DNA of 39,052 bases from contig JBPCNP010000106.1 in NCBI GenBank assembly GCA_051001215.1, positions 1 through 39,052 on the forward strand. The letters run 5' to 3'. Source of the stretch: DATAQC01 sp051001215. GTDB lineage: Bacteria > Actinomycetota > Acidimicrobiia > Acidimicrobiales > AC-14. Shown here one piece after another: positions 1 to 7,589 of the stretch. Position numbers and translations under genes: made by a program. The first letter of the stretch is position 1. Each line of letters begins with the position of its first letter. The notes under the pieces are model-generated. The model had not been told where the DNA came from. It ran no database searches and worked only from the letters and a program-made list of their open reading frames with translations.

Positions 1-69
1 CGCTGGTCGGCTACGCCCTCTCAGCGGCTCAATGCGGCGTTGACCCCCCCGCTCGGTGCGTTCACCCAT
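1..69 (-). CDS. Possible 5' end of a gene running off the left edge (prcB position)
   Basis: An ATG at 69-67 opens a frame of 23 codons that stays open to the window edge, with a purine-rich GGGAG about 9 nt upstream. It lies 94 nt downstream of pup on the same strand. In actinobacterial proteasome loci the gene after pup is usually prcB, the proteasome beta subunit, whose first residues are a poorly conserved propeptide. The visible residues (MGERTERGG, then arginine-rich) carry no recognisable motif, so the identity rests on position only and the frame could be chance. Confidence 0.25.
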   Translation of the reverse strand, partial: MGERTERGGQRRIEPLRGRSRPA

Positions 70-163
70 CTGAGATCACTCCCGGGCCCTCACGACGGTC
101 GGCCGATCCCAATCGGTGGATTCGGGCTTAGCACGGGCGTGCGTCGATACTCGTCTGTAGATG

Positions 164-358
164 CTACTGACCGCCCTTCTGAATGTATGACCTAACGAAG
201 TCCTCCGCGTTCTCCTCTAGCACTTCGTCTATATCGTCCAAGAGCTCGTCGAGCTCGGCCTTCAATTTGTCACCCTGCTTGGATGCCGGAGGAAGTTCTT
301 CGACGGCCTCCTCGGGCTGACTGGGCGTCTGGCGCCGCTTCTGCTCCCGTTCTGTCAT
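164..358 (-). CDS. pup: Prokaryotic ubiquitin-like protein Pup
   Basis: Small (64 aa) protein modifier that is ligated by PafA to lysines of target proteins and delivers them to the Mpa/ARC-proteasome. The sequence shows the hallmarks: a charged, disordered N-terminal half, an acidic helical segment in the middle (around KAELDELLDDIDEVLEE, residues 33-49) that binds the ATPase coiled coil, and a C-terminal GGQ. The terminal glutamine, rather than glutamate, means it must be deamidated by Dop before ligation, and dop is the gene just upstream with only a 9-nt gap. Part of the ARC-dop-pup operon. Family assignment is secure. Confidence 0.97.
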   Translation of the reverse strand: MTEREQKRRQTPSQPEEAVEELPPASKQGDKLKAELDELLDDIDEVLEENAEDFVRSYIQKGGQ

Positions 359-367
359 GGGTTCCTC

Positions 368-1870
368 CTACGACGTCGACCCCAGCGCCTCGAGCAGGTC
401 GCCAGGGGTCCTACATCTGTCCAACAACGTATCGACATGGGCGGCGGTTCCTCGTAGGGGTTCCATCATCGGCACCCGCCGCAGCGGGTCGGTGCCGATG
501 TCGAAGACCAGGGAGTCCCAGTTGGCGGCGGCGATCGACGATGCCCAGCGCTGCAGGCACCGGCCCCGGAAGTACGCCCTGGTGGTGGTGGGCGGCTCGG
601 TGATGGCCGTCACCACCGACTCCTCGGTGACGAGGCGCTCCATCGGCATGCGGGCGAACAGCGACCGCCCCGGGCGCACGTCGTGATACTGCAGGTCGAG
701 GGCGGCCAGCTTGGGATCGGACCGAACCAGGCCGTGGCGGTCGCGGTAGGCCTCGACCAGCTGGTACTTGGCCACCCAGTCGAGCTGGTTGGCCAGGCTC
801 ATGAAGTCGTCCTCCAAGGCGGTGAGGGTGGACTCCCAGCGACGGAGGATCTCGGCACCGACGTCCTCACCGACGGCCTCGAGGCCGCGCTCGTTGGCGT
901 ACTTGCGAGCCAGGTCGAGCAGTTCCCACTGCAGCTCCAGGGGGGTGATCGACGAGCCGTCCGTCCGGGTGAGCGGCGCCCGCAGGGTGAGGTCGTGCGA
1001 CACCGACCGGATTGCGGCAACAGGGGCCCGCAACGACAGATCGCGGTCACGCTCGGCGAACCAGTCGTCCTCGATCATGGCCAGCACCACACACGTGGTC
1101 CCGACCTTCAAGAAAGTGGAGATCTCGGCCATGTTGGCGTCGCCCACGATGACGTGCAGGCGCCGGTACTTCTGGGCATCGGCGTGCGGCTCGTCACGGG
1201 TGTTCACGATCGGCCGCTTCAGGGTGGTCTCGAGACCGATTTCCTCCTCGAAGAAGTCGGCCCGCTGGCTGAGCTGGAAGGTGACGTCAGTGAGGGCCTT
1301 CGAGCTCGCTTCGGTGCCCACCTTGCCGGCGCCACAGAAGATCTGGCGGGTGACGAAGTGGGGCATGACCTGGGCGGCGATGCGGGCGAAGGGCACGCTG
1401 CGATCGAGCAGGTAGTTCTCGTGGCAGCCGTAGGAGTTGCCCTTGCCGTCGGAGTTGTTCTTGTAGATGGCGATGCTGTGCCCGGCGGGGAGGGTCTCGG
1501 TGGCCGCTTCCACGGCGCGAGCCAGTGTCCGCTCCCCTGCCTTGTCGAAGCGCACGAGCTCGAGGGCGTCGGAGCACTCGGGCGTGGAGTACTCGGGGTG
1601 GGCGTGGTCGACGTAGAAGCGGGCCCCGTTGGTGAGCACGGCGTTCACCAGGTGGGTCTCGATCTCGGGGGCCAGCGACCCCTCGCGGGCGAAGCCGCGG
1701 GCGTCGCAGCCGGGCGACTCGTCCTCGAAGTCCCAACCGACCTTGCGGGCCAGACGGGAGACGTAGGCGTTGATCAGCAGCGACGACGCAGTGATGGGGT
1801 TGGGCTCGCCGGCGCCCCGGAGCAGGATCCCGTACTCGGTCTCGATGCCGCAGACCTTGCGGATGGCCAT
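368..1870 (-). CDS. dop: Pup deamidase/depupylase Dop
   Basis: Dop converts the C-terminal Gln of Pup to Glu and also removes Pup from substrates; it belongs to the carboxylate-amine ligase (glutamine synthetase-like) fold shared with PafA. Seen here: the N-terminal metal/ATP motif GIETEYG (residues 8-14), the NGARFYVDHAHPEYS segment (81-95) holding the Asp (D88) equivalent to the catalytic Asp of Dop, YKNNSDGKG, and the NTRDEPHADA block. The 500-aa length and the DHAHPEYS form of the motif fit Dop rather than the shorter PafA. It sits 18 nt after the ARC ATPase stop and 9 nt before pup. No pafA is present in this window. Confidence 0.95.
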   Translation of the reverse strand: MAIRKVCGIETEYGILLRGAGEPNPITASSLLINAYVSRLARKVGWDFEDESPGCDARGFAREGSLAPEIETHLVNAVLTNGARFYVDHAHPEYSTPECSDALELVRFDKAGERTLARAVEAATETLPAGHSIAIYKNNSDGKGNSYGCHENYLLDRSVPFARIAAQVMPHFVTRQIFCGAGKVGTEASSKALTDVTFQLSQRADFFEEEIGLETTLKRPIVNTRDEPHADAQKYRRLHVIVGDANMAEISTFLKVGTTCVVLAMIEDDWFAERDRDLSLRAPVAAIRSVSHDLTLRAPLTRTDGSSITPLELQWELLDLARKYANERGLEAVGEDVGAEILRRWESTLTALEDDFMSLANQLDWVAKYQLVEAYRDRHGLVRSDPKLAALDLQYHDVRPGRSLFARMPMERLVTEESVVTAITEPPTTTRAYFRGRCLQRWASSIAAANWDSLVFDIGTDPLRRVPMMEPLRGTAAHVDTLLDRCRTPGDLLEALGSTS

Positions 1871-1888
1871 CGGCTAACGGTCCATCGA

Positions 1889-3694
1889 CTAGAGGTATTG
1901 CCCGGTGCCGACGCGCTCGATGGCCCGCCCGCCCGTGGCCTGCTTGCCCTCGGACATCAGGGTGCGCACGTAGACGATCCGCTCGCCCTTCTTCCCGGAG
2001 ATCTTGGCCCAGTCGTCGGGGTTGGTGGTGTTGGGGAGGTCTTCGTGCTCCTTGTACTCCTGCTTGGTGGAGGCCAGCAGGTCGTCGGTGCGGATGCCGC
2101 GGCTCTCGCCGGCGATGACCCGCTTGATGGCCAGCTTCTTGGCCCGACGGACGATGTTCTCGATCATGGCTCCCGACGCGAAGTCCTTGTAGTACAGGAC
2201 CTCCTTGTCACCGTTCTGGTAGGTGACCTCGAGGAAGCGGTTCTCGTCGCTGCCCCGGTACATCTCCTCGACGGTGCGCTCGATCATGGCGTTCACCGCC
2301 TTCTGGCGGTCGCCCCCGCCGAGGGAGGCCACCTCGCCCTCGTCGAGGGGGAGGTCGGGGACCAGGTAGCGGCTGAAGATGGCCTGGGCGGCGACCTCGT
2401 TGGGGCGTTCGATCTTGATCTTCACGTCGAGTCGCCCCGGGCGCAGGATGGCCGGGTCGATGAGGTCTTCGCGGTTGGAGGCGCCGATGACGATCACGTT
2501 CTTCAACGTCTCCACCCCGTCGATCTCGGCCAGCAGCTGGGGGACGATCGTGGCCTCCATGTCGGAGGAGATCCCCGTGCCGCGGGTGCGGAACAACGAG
2601 TCCATCTCGTCGAAGAACACGATGACCGGCCAGCCCTCCTCGGACTTCTCCCGGGCCCGCTGGAACACCAGGCGGATCTGGCGCTCGGTCTCGCCCACGT
2701 ACTTGTTGAGCAGCTCGGGGCCCTTGATGTTGAGGAAGTAGCTGCGGGCGTTGGTGTCGCCGGTGACCTCGCTCACCTTGTGGGCGAGGGAGTTGGCCAC
2801 CGCCTTGGCGATGAGGGTCTTCCCGCAGCCCGGGGGGCCGTACAGCAGGATGCCCTTGGGCGCGGGCAGCTGGTGCTCGATGAACAGGTCGCGATGGACG
2901 AAGGGCAGCTCCACGGCGTCGGTGATCATCTCGATCTGGGTGTCGAGGCCGCCGACGTCGTCGTAGGAGATGTCGGGCACCTCTTCGAGGATGAGCTCTT
3001 CCACCTCGGGGCGGGGCAGGCGCTCGAGCAGCAGGCCGGCGCGGGTGTCCATGAGGATGGTGTCGCCCGAACGAAGCTTCTCGCCCATGAGCTGGTCGGC
3101 CAGCTCGACGACGCGCTCCTCGTCGGCCCGGCCCACGATGATGGCCCGATGGCCGTCGGCCATCAGCTCCTTGAGAACCACGACCTCGCCGGCCACCTCG
3201 CTGGCCCGGGCCAGGACCACGTTGAGCGACTCGTTGAGCACGACCTCCTGGCCCCGGCGCAACGACTCGGTGTCGATCGCCGGGTGCAGGGCCACGCGCA
3301 TCTTGCGGCCGGCCGAGAACACGTCGACAGTGCCGTCGTCGTTGGTGTCCAGGTAGGTGCCGTAGGCCGAGGGTGGCTGGGTGAGCTTCTCCACCTCCTG
3401 GCGCAGCTCGGTGATGTGCTCACGGGCTTCACGCAGGGTGTAGGAGAGCTTCTCGTTCTGCGAGGTGGCGCGGGCCAGCTCGCCTTTGGTCTCGAGCAGC
3501 CGCTCCTCGAGGGTGCGGACGCGCTTGGGCGCATCCTGGAGCTTGCGCCGGAGCTGGATGACCTCCTCCTCGAGCGATTTCACCTGCTCGAGAAGGCCAC
3601 CGACCTGCTGTTCGTACCCAGCCAGACGTCGTTCGTATTCGGAGCTGGACGCGGGAACCACCTCCTCGGCCGCTTCGCAGCCCTCCGGAGCCAA
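1889..3694 (-). CDS. arc: Proteasome-associated AAA+ ATPase (ARC/Mpa)
   Basis: Hexameric unfoldase that recognises Pup and threads pupylated proteins into the 20S core. Order of parts: N-terminal coiled coil (about residues 20-105), double OB region (about 110-230), AAA domain with Walker A GPPGCGKT (286-293) and Walker B IVFFDEMD (358-365), and a C-terminal GQYL whose penultimate Tyr matches the tail used to dock on the proteasome ring. Length 601 aa is normal. The start is uncertain: this one is a TTG at 3694, but a TAGGTT -10-like box lies on top of it, so a GTG at 3661 may be the real start. First gene of ARC-dop-pup. Confidence 0.95.
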   Translation of the reverse strand: MAPEGCEAAEEVVPASSSEYERRLAGYEQQVGGLLEQVKSLEEEVIQLRRKLQDAPKRVRTLEERLLETKGELARATSQNEKLSYTLREAREHITELRQEVEKLTQPPSAYGTYLDTNDDGTVDVFSAGRKMRVALHPAIDTESLRRGQEVVLNESLNVVLARASEVAGEVVVLKELMADGHRAIIVGRADEERVVELADQLMGEKLRSGDTILMDTRAGLLLERLPRPEVEELILEEVPDISYDDVGGLDTQIEMITDAVELPFVHRDLFIEHQLPAPKGILLYGPPGCGKTLIAKAVANSLAHKVSEVTGDTNARSYFLNIKGPELLNKYVGETERQIRLVFQRAREKSEEGWPVIVFFDEMDSLFRTRGTGISSDMEATIVPQLLAEIDGVETLKNVIVIGASNREDLIDPAILRPGRLDVKIKIERPNEVAAQAIFSRYLVPDLPLDEGEVASLGGGDRQKAVNAMIERTVEEMYRGSDENRFLEVTYQNGDKEVLYYKDFASGAMIENIVRRAKKLAIKRVIAGESRGIRTDDLLASTKQEYKEHEDLPNTTNPDDWAKISGKKGERIVYVRTLMSEGKQATGGRAIERVGTGQYL

Positions 3695-3698
3695 CCTA
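3693..3698 (-). promoter_or_regulatory. Candidate -10 box for the ARC-dop-pup operon
   Basis: Read on the minus strand this is TAGGTT in the context TGTAGGTTGG, with a TTGTCG hexamer about 15 nt upstream as a weak -35. It overlaps the TTG start at 3694, so transcription would begin inside the annotated first codons. This favours a shorter ARC protein. Inference from sequence only. Confidence 0.35.
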
Positions 3699-3851
3699 CA
3701 CCTGTCTTCTCACCGACAAGAGTACCCCGGGGAACTGGTTTTCCTGGCGATTTCCGGGTAAATTGGTGACAACGCCGGGGTCCACCCTCGGCGACCCCAC
3801 GACAACGGCTACCGTGAACGACGGTACCGACGACACAGAGGCAGGCGCGAA

Positions 3852-4094
3852 ATGGCCATGAAGGTCTGGATCGATCAGGATCTCTGCACGGGCGACGGGC
3901 TGTGCGAGGAGATCGCCCCCGAGGTGTTCACCCTCCTCGACGACGGGCTCGCCTATGTCCGTGACAAGGGCAAGACGCTCGCCGACCCCGGTGGGGTCGA
4001 GGGCCTGGCCGTCGTGCCCGCGGGCCAGGAGGACGGCACCATCGAGTCGGCCGAGGAGTGCCCCGGCGAGTGCATCTTCATCGAGGTCGACTGA
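3852..4094 (+). CDS. Small ferredoxin (3Fe-4S/4Fe-4S type)
   Basis: An 80-aa acidic soluble electron carrier. It has the actinobacterial ferredoxin pattern: N-terminal MKVWIDQDLC, cysteines C12 and C18 (CTGDGLC), then C70 followed by proline (ECPGEC) with another Cys at C74. In this family C12, C18 and C70 normally hold a 3Fe-4S cluster; the extra C74 is not positioned like the second Cys of a CxxCxxC motif, so a 3Fe-4S cluster is more likely. A GAGGCAGG ribosome site precedes the ATG, and a TACCGT box at 3810 is a possible -10. It is divergent from the ARC operon. The redox partner cannot be told from context. Confidence 0.85.
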   Translation: MAMKVWIDQDLCTGDGLCEEIAPEVFTLLDDGLAYVRDKGKTLADPGGVEGLAVVPAGQEDGTIESAEECPGECIFIEVD

Positions 4095-4137
4095 CGGAAA
4101 CACCGGGGAGCCGGCTCCGCCGGCCGTCCCCGCCTTC

Positions 4138-4168
4138 CCGACCGGCGGCCGAAGGCCCTGCCGGTCGG
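4138..4168. terminator. Two-way hairpin terminator between ferredoxin and marP
   Basis: A perfect 9-bp stem (CCGACCGGC at 4138-4146 with GCCGGTCGG at 4160-4168) encloses a second 4-bp stem, GGCC-GAA-GGCC. It begins one base after the marP stop and 43 nt after the ferredoxin stop, so it can serve both convergent genes. No T-run follows. Confidence 0.7.
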
Positions 4169-5338
4169 TCAGGACAGGCAGTCGCCGGTGTCCACCGGGG
4201 TGGCGCCGTTGGTAGCCAGCAACGGCTTGAGTTCGCTGGTGCTGAGGGCAAAGGCCAGGTCCTTGGTCGACAGGGAGATGGCGAACGCCACGCCCACCAC
4301 CGACCCGTTGGCGTTGACCACCGCCGAACCCGAGTCGCCCGGGCGGAGGGCGGCAGCCAGGACGAGCACCTCCCGGCGTGTCAGGTGGTCGCCGTAGAGG
4401 TCGTAGCCCTGGGCTTTCATCTCCCGGCGGATGAGGGCGGGGGCCACCCGTAGCGGATCCTGGCCGTCGGGGTGGCCGAAGATGGCCGTGGTCGATCTCG
4501 GTTCGGGGCTGGCCAGGGCCAAGGCGGGCCGGCCCAGGCCCGGCACCGAGAGCAGGGCGAGGTCGCGGTCGGAGTCGTAGGCGGTGACCCTGGCGGTCAG
4601 GCGCTTGCCATCGGGGCGCAGGACGGAGGTCTCGTCCTCCCCCGCCACCACATGGGCGTTGGTCACCACCACGTCGGGGCGGACGACGAAGCCGCTCCCC
4701 TCCCGTCGGTGTCGACAGGCCACCCCGTCGACCTTGACCGTGCTGGCCGCCACCCGGGCCAGCATCTGGGCCGACAGGCCGCCGTCGGCCGGCGGGGGGG
4801 CGGAGCCGACCAGGGGGTCGAGCGACGCGAAGACCTGGGGCATCCCGGCCGGGCCCAACAGGCGGTGGAACGCCCTCGACGTGTCGGGGGCGGGTGGCAG
4901 GACGGCATCCACCCCCCGGGCCAGGAGGGAGCTGTGGGCCTGGCGGGCGAAGAACCCGGCCGACTGGGTCATGGCCGGGATGGCCACCAGCCAGATGAGC
5001 AGCAGGGTTGCGACGGGGCCGCCGATGGCGCCCGCCCGCCGATCGACACCTTCCAGGTGGGCCGGCAGCAGGGAGGAGCGCATGACCTTGCCCATGGACC
5101 GGCCCAGGTACACGCCACTGAAGCCGGCGGAGATGAACACCAGGGCCTCGACCATGAGGGCGGCGCCCGGGTTGTCGCGCCCCAGGCTGCGGTCGATGGC
5201 CGGCAGCACCAGGGTGGCGGCGACGAGTCCCTGGGCCAGCAGGACCCAGGCGGTGGTGCCGACGAACAGGCCCAGCCTCCAGCCGCCGGCGACCGACGAG
5301 ATGAGCACGCCCGCGATGGCCAGGTCGAGGAAGTTCAC
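4169..5338 (-). CDS. marP: MarP-like membrane-anchored serine protease (CvpA + trypsin-like domain)
   Basis: Periplasmic serine protease tethered by a CvpA-like N-terminus; in mycobacteria MarP protects against acid and oxidative stress. About four membrane segments fall in residues 4-125, followed by a chymotrypsin-fold domain with the triad H229 (TNAHVV), D259 (DSDRDLALL) and S336 (RPGDSGSA). C208 and C387 flank the protease domain at the places of the regulatory disulfide known in MarP. The GTG start at 5338 overlaps the trmI stop as GTGA, implying translational coupling; it gives a family-normal 389 aa. The frame is open further upstream but lies inside trmI and is not protein-like there. 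Confidence 0.88.
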   Translation of the reverse strand: MNFLDLAIAGVLISSVAGGWRLGLFVGTTAWVLLAQGLVAATLVLPAIDRSLGRDNPGAALMVEALVFISAGFSGVYLGRSMGKVMRSSLLPAHLEGVDRRAGAIGGPVATLLLIWLVAIPAMTQSAGFFARQAHSSLLARGVDAVLPPAPDTSRAFHRLLGPAGMPQVFASLDPLVGSAPPPADGGLSAQMLARVAASTVKVDGVACRHRREGSGFVVRPDVVVTNAHVVAGEDETSVLRPDGKRLTARVTAYDSDRDLALLSVPGLGRPALALASPEPRSTTAIFGHPDGQDPLRVAPALIRREMKAQGYDLYGDHLTRREVLVLAAALRPGDSGSAVVNANGSVVGVAFAISLSTKDLAFALSTSELKPLLATNGATPVDTGDCLS

Positions 5339-6114
5339 TGCTGGTGTTCGGTGCCGAGGAGGCGGGCCGATGTCAGAAATCCGGTGTGGGCCACCATCCG
5401 GTGATCGGGACGCACCGATTGGCCCTGGACGTGCCACGACCGCTCGAGGACCTCGATGGTGCGGGCCAGGCCGAAGGCGCTGGCATCGAGGGCCTCGCGC
5501 AGCTGGGCGACCTGGCCGATGGTGGGCAGGTAGGAGACCAGGATCCCGCCGGGGTGCAGGGCCTGCTGGGCATGGCCGATCACCTGCCACGGTTCGGGCA
5601 GGTCGAGCATGACCCGGTCCAGGCCGCGCTCGGTGATCCCCCGGTAGATGTCCCGGCCCTCGACCCGGTAGGCGAGGTCGGGTCCGAGGAAGCTCTCGAC
5701 GTTGGACCGGGCCTTGGCCGCGAAGTCGTCTCGGATCTCGTAGCCCACGACCTCGGCACCGGCCCGCAGCAGGGCCAGCGACAGGGCGCCGGAGCCGACA
5801 CCGGCCTCGAGGACCCTGGCTCCGGCGAAGATGTCGCCCGCCACGAGCAGGGCCCCGAGGTCCTTCGGGTAGATGACCTGGGCGCCGCGCGGCATGGCCA
5901 GCACGAAGTCGGCCAGGGTGGGACGCACGACCAGGTACCGGGCTCCCGTGCCCGAGCGCACGGTGAGGCCCTGGGGCTGGCCGATGATCGCGGCGTGGCT
6001 GGTGATGCCGGCGTGGGTGTGGAACTCGCCGCCCTCACGCAGGGTGACGAGGTAGCGGCGGTCCTTGCCGTCGATCAACAGGACCCGCTCACCGGCGGCG
6101 AAGGCACCGCTCAT
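5335..6114 (-). CDS. trmI: tRNA (adenine-58-N1)-methyltransferase TrmI
   Basis: Methylates A58 of the T-loop of tRNA with S-adenosylmethionine. The 259-aa product has the small N-terminal beta domain (FAAGERVLLID; HTHAGITSHAAIIGQ), the RGAQVIYPKDLGALL linker, the SAM motif VLEAGVGSGALSLAL, and DRVMLDLPEPW as the catalytic D-L-P-x-P-W motif. This is the same arrangement as Rv2118c, which also lies close to mpa in Mycobacterium. The stop overlaps the marP GTG by 4 nt. Upstream is a gene for a 65-aa protein with a 15-nt gap. Confidence 0.95.
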   Translation of the reverse strand: MSGAFAAGERVLLIDGKDRRYLVTLREGGEFHTHAGITSHAAIIGQPQGLTVRSGTGARYLVVRPTLADFVLAMPRGAQVIYPKDLGALLVAGDIFAGARVLEAGVGSGALSLALLRAGAEVVGYEIRDDFAAKARSNVESFLGPDLAYRVEGRDIYRGITERGLDRVMLDLPEPWQVIGHAQQALHPGGILVSYLPTIGQVAQLREALDASAFGLARTIEVLERSWHVQGQSVRPDHRMVAHTGFLTSARLLGTEHQQ

Positions 6115-6129
6115 GGGAGGCGCTACCGA

Positions 6130-6327
6130 CTAGACGTGGTGGGTGAGATGGGTGATCACGAGGGACTCGCCCGGCGCCAGATCCTCGGAGAACACCACCT
6201 TGGGTTCCTTGATGGCCATCTTGGCCAACAGCCGGAGGCTGACGGCCGCCGTGCCGACGGCCAGCCACCCCCGCGAGCCGCCCAGCAGACCCCTGGTGAT
6301 CCCCAACTTGGTCAAGCTGCGCAGCAT
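6130..6327 (-). CDS. Small conserved-looking protein, unknown function (65 aa)
   Basis: Not recognised. A hydrophobic stretch (about residues 21-37) is followed by a polar tail with KEPKVVFSEDLAPGESLVITHL, which resembles a short beta hairpin outside a membrane anchor. Its ATG overlaps the stop of the preceding gene by one base (TGATG), and the next gene, trmI, starts 15 nt later. The coupling on both sides supports a real gene. Confidence 0.7.
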   Translation of the reverse strand: MLRSLTKLGITRGLLGGSRGWLAVGTAAVSLRLLAKMAIKEPKVVFSEDLAPGESLVITHLTHHV

Positions 6328-6542
6328 CAGACCCTGCGGATCTCGATGGTGGTGTTCTGGCGCTTGCCCCGGCGCTTTCCGAGCATGAACACGACGCCGA
6401 TGACGACGACGGCGACCACCCCGGCGATCACCATGCCCATGCCCTTGGCCGCGTCACCGGCCGACTCGACGTCGCCCTGGAGCTCGCCGAACTTGGCCTC
6501 GATGTCGTCCCGGGTGACGCGGCCCGAGGGTGACGGGCTCAT
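6327..6542 (-). CDS. Small single-span membrane protein (71 aa)
   Basis: Not assigned to a named family. Start MSPSPSGRVTRDDIE at 6542 is chosen because the ATG overlaps the stop of the holin-like gene (ATGA). Residues 11-33 form a polar helix (DDIEAKFGELQGDVES), residues 35-53 a membrane helix (MVIAGVVAVVVIGVVFML), and a basic tail GKRRGKRQ follows, predicting N-out or N-in with a cytoplasmic basic end. It is part of a trio of small membrane-linked proteins upstream of trmI-marP. Confidence 0.75.
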   Translation of the reverse strand: MSPSPSGRVTRDDIEAKFGELQGDVESAGDAAKGMGMVIAGVVAVVVIGVVFMLGKRRGKRQNTTIEIRRV

Positions 6543-6880
6543 CGTCGGTCGTTCTGGGGGGCGGTGCCGACCTTGAGGGCGAAGCCGGCGACGGCGCCGC
6601 ACACGATGACGGCGAAGAGGTACGGAAGGAACTTCAGATGCCCGCGGAAGGCCGACCCCGTCTCGGTCTGGAGGAGTCGCAGGCCCCCGAGGACGAGCAG
6701 GAGGATGCCCAGACCGGTCACCACGATGCCGGCGGCGCCGAAGGCGAGGAACCGGCCGATCCCCTTGACGGGCTCCATCGTCTCCTGCTTGACGTAGGCC
6801 ACCGTCATGGTGACGATCTCGCGGAGCAAGGTGGGAACGTCCTCGGAGCCTTGTTTGGTCTGTCTGCTGCTCTGGGCCAC
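6539..6880 (-). CDS. Holin-superfamily-III-like two-span membrane protein (113 aa)
   Basis: Resembles the actinobacterial phage-holin-like (DUF1469-type) membrane proteins, which are chromosomal and not phage genes: an amphipathic N-terminal helix (VPTLLREIVTMTVAYVKQE), then two membrane segments around residues 46-68 and 85-103 separated by a short loop. The GTG at 6880 has a clear AAAGGA site 6-7 nt upstream, which fixes the start inside a longer open frame. It ends in an ATGA overlap with the next gene. The role is unknown; envelope association is likely. Confidence 0.7.
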   Translation of the reverse strand: MAQSSRQTKQGSEDVPTLLREIVTMTVAYVKQETMEPVKGIGRFLAFGAAGIVVTGLGILLLVLGGLRLLQTETGSAFRGHLKFLPYLFAVIVCGAVAGFALKVGTAPQNDRR

Positions 6881-6908
6881 CCGTTGTCCTTTGCCGACCG
6901 CAGGCCCG

Positions 6909-6914
6909 ACCCTA
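6909..6914 (-). promoter_or_regulatory. Candidate internal -10 box before the small membrane protein trio
   Basis: TAGGGT on the minus strand in the 52-nt gap after the LON-domain gene, 28 nt upstream of the GTG at 6880. It would let the trmI-marP part be transcribed apart from dacB. No convincing -35. Confidence 0.3.
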
Positions 6915-6932
6915 CCCGCCACGACGGAGTTC

Positions 6933-7589
6933 CTACCGTCCGGCGGCCCGAAGCGCAAGCACGTCGACCTCGTCGGACAGCAGCTCGGCGAGCAGCCGCA
7001 GCCGTTGGTCGATCCCGTCGGCCTCGAGCACGCGCTGGGCGTCCGCCGGGCCGAACGGGGCGATCGCCGCCGCCTGCCATGCGGCCACGTCCGGCTGGCG
7101 ATGCAAGGAGACGTCGACCGCCACGCCCTCGGGCACCTCGCCCAGCTCGGCTTGGAGGGCCAGGACCTGGCGCAGGAGCCGCTCGACCCCGTCACGCAGG
7201 ACCCCGGCCACGGGACCGGCGTGCCCGTCTCCCAGCCTGTCGACCTCGGCCTGCGGGTAGGGCTCCTCGGCCAGCCACCGCCTGACCCGGATGCGATCGA
7301 CGCCGACGAGGACCAGCACCCAGCGGCCATCCTCGAGGGCGACGGCCTCGGCGATGCGGGCCCGTGTCCCCACCGCGAAGCGCACATCGCCGCCTCCGAC
7401 CTCGCTGCCCCGCTCGATGAGGACGACACCGAGGTGGCCGTCGCCTTCCAGGCAGGCGCGAACCAGGGCCTGATAGCGGGGCTCGAAGACGTGCAGCGGC
7501 AGGGCCAGCCCGGGGAACAGCACCGTCCCCAGCGGGAACATGGCCAGCTCGGCCGCCGACGAACCGTTGCTGTCGCCGGCGCCGCCCAC
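6933..7589 (-). CDS. LON N-terminal (substrate-binding) domain protein
   Basis: Stand-alone LON substrate-binding domain without ATPase or protease parts. MFPLGTVLFPGLALPLHVFEPRY (residues 17-39) is the diagnostic opening of the family, with GHLGVVLIERGSEVGGG and FAVGTRARIAEAV following; the C-terminal half is helical. The GTG at 7589 overlaps the dacB stop (TAGTG) and gives 218 aa; an ATG at 7541 inside the motif is the alternative but would begin exactly at MFPLG, shorter than family norm. The cellular role of these stand-alone domains is not established. Confidence 0.85.
   Translation of the reverse strand: MGGAGDSNGSSAAELAMFPLGTVLFPGLALPLHVFEPRYQALVRACLEGDGHLGVVLIERGSEVGGGDVRFAVGTRARIAEAVALEDGRWVLVLVGVDRIRVRRWLAEEPYPQAEVDRLGDGHAGPVAGVLRDGVERLLRQVLALQAELGEVPEGVAVDVSLHRQPDVAAWQAAAIAPFGPADAQRVLEADGIDQRLRLLAELLSDEVDVLALRAAGR

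Noticed and set aside
683..3769. Open frame of over 1000 codons on the plus strand opposite dop and ARC
   Set aside because: It is a shadow of GC-rich coding DNA: the composition is Leu/Val/Gly/Asp-rich with no domain, while both minus-strand genes are well-known families.
6539..6880. Holin-like gene as a sign of a prophage
   Set aside because: Only this small membrane protein has such a likeness; neighbours are housekeeping genes and no other phage gene is present.
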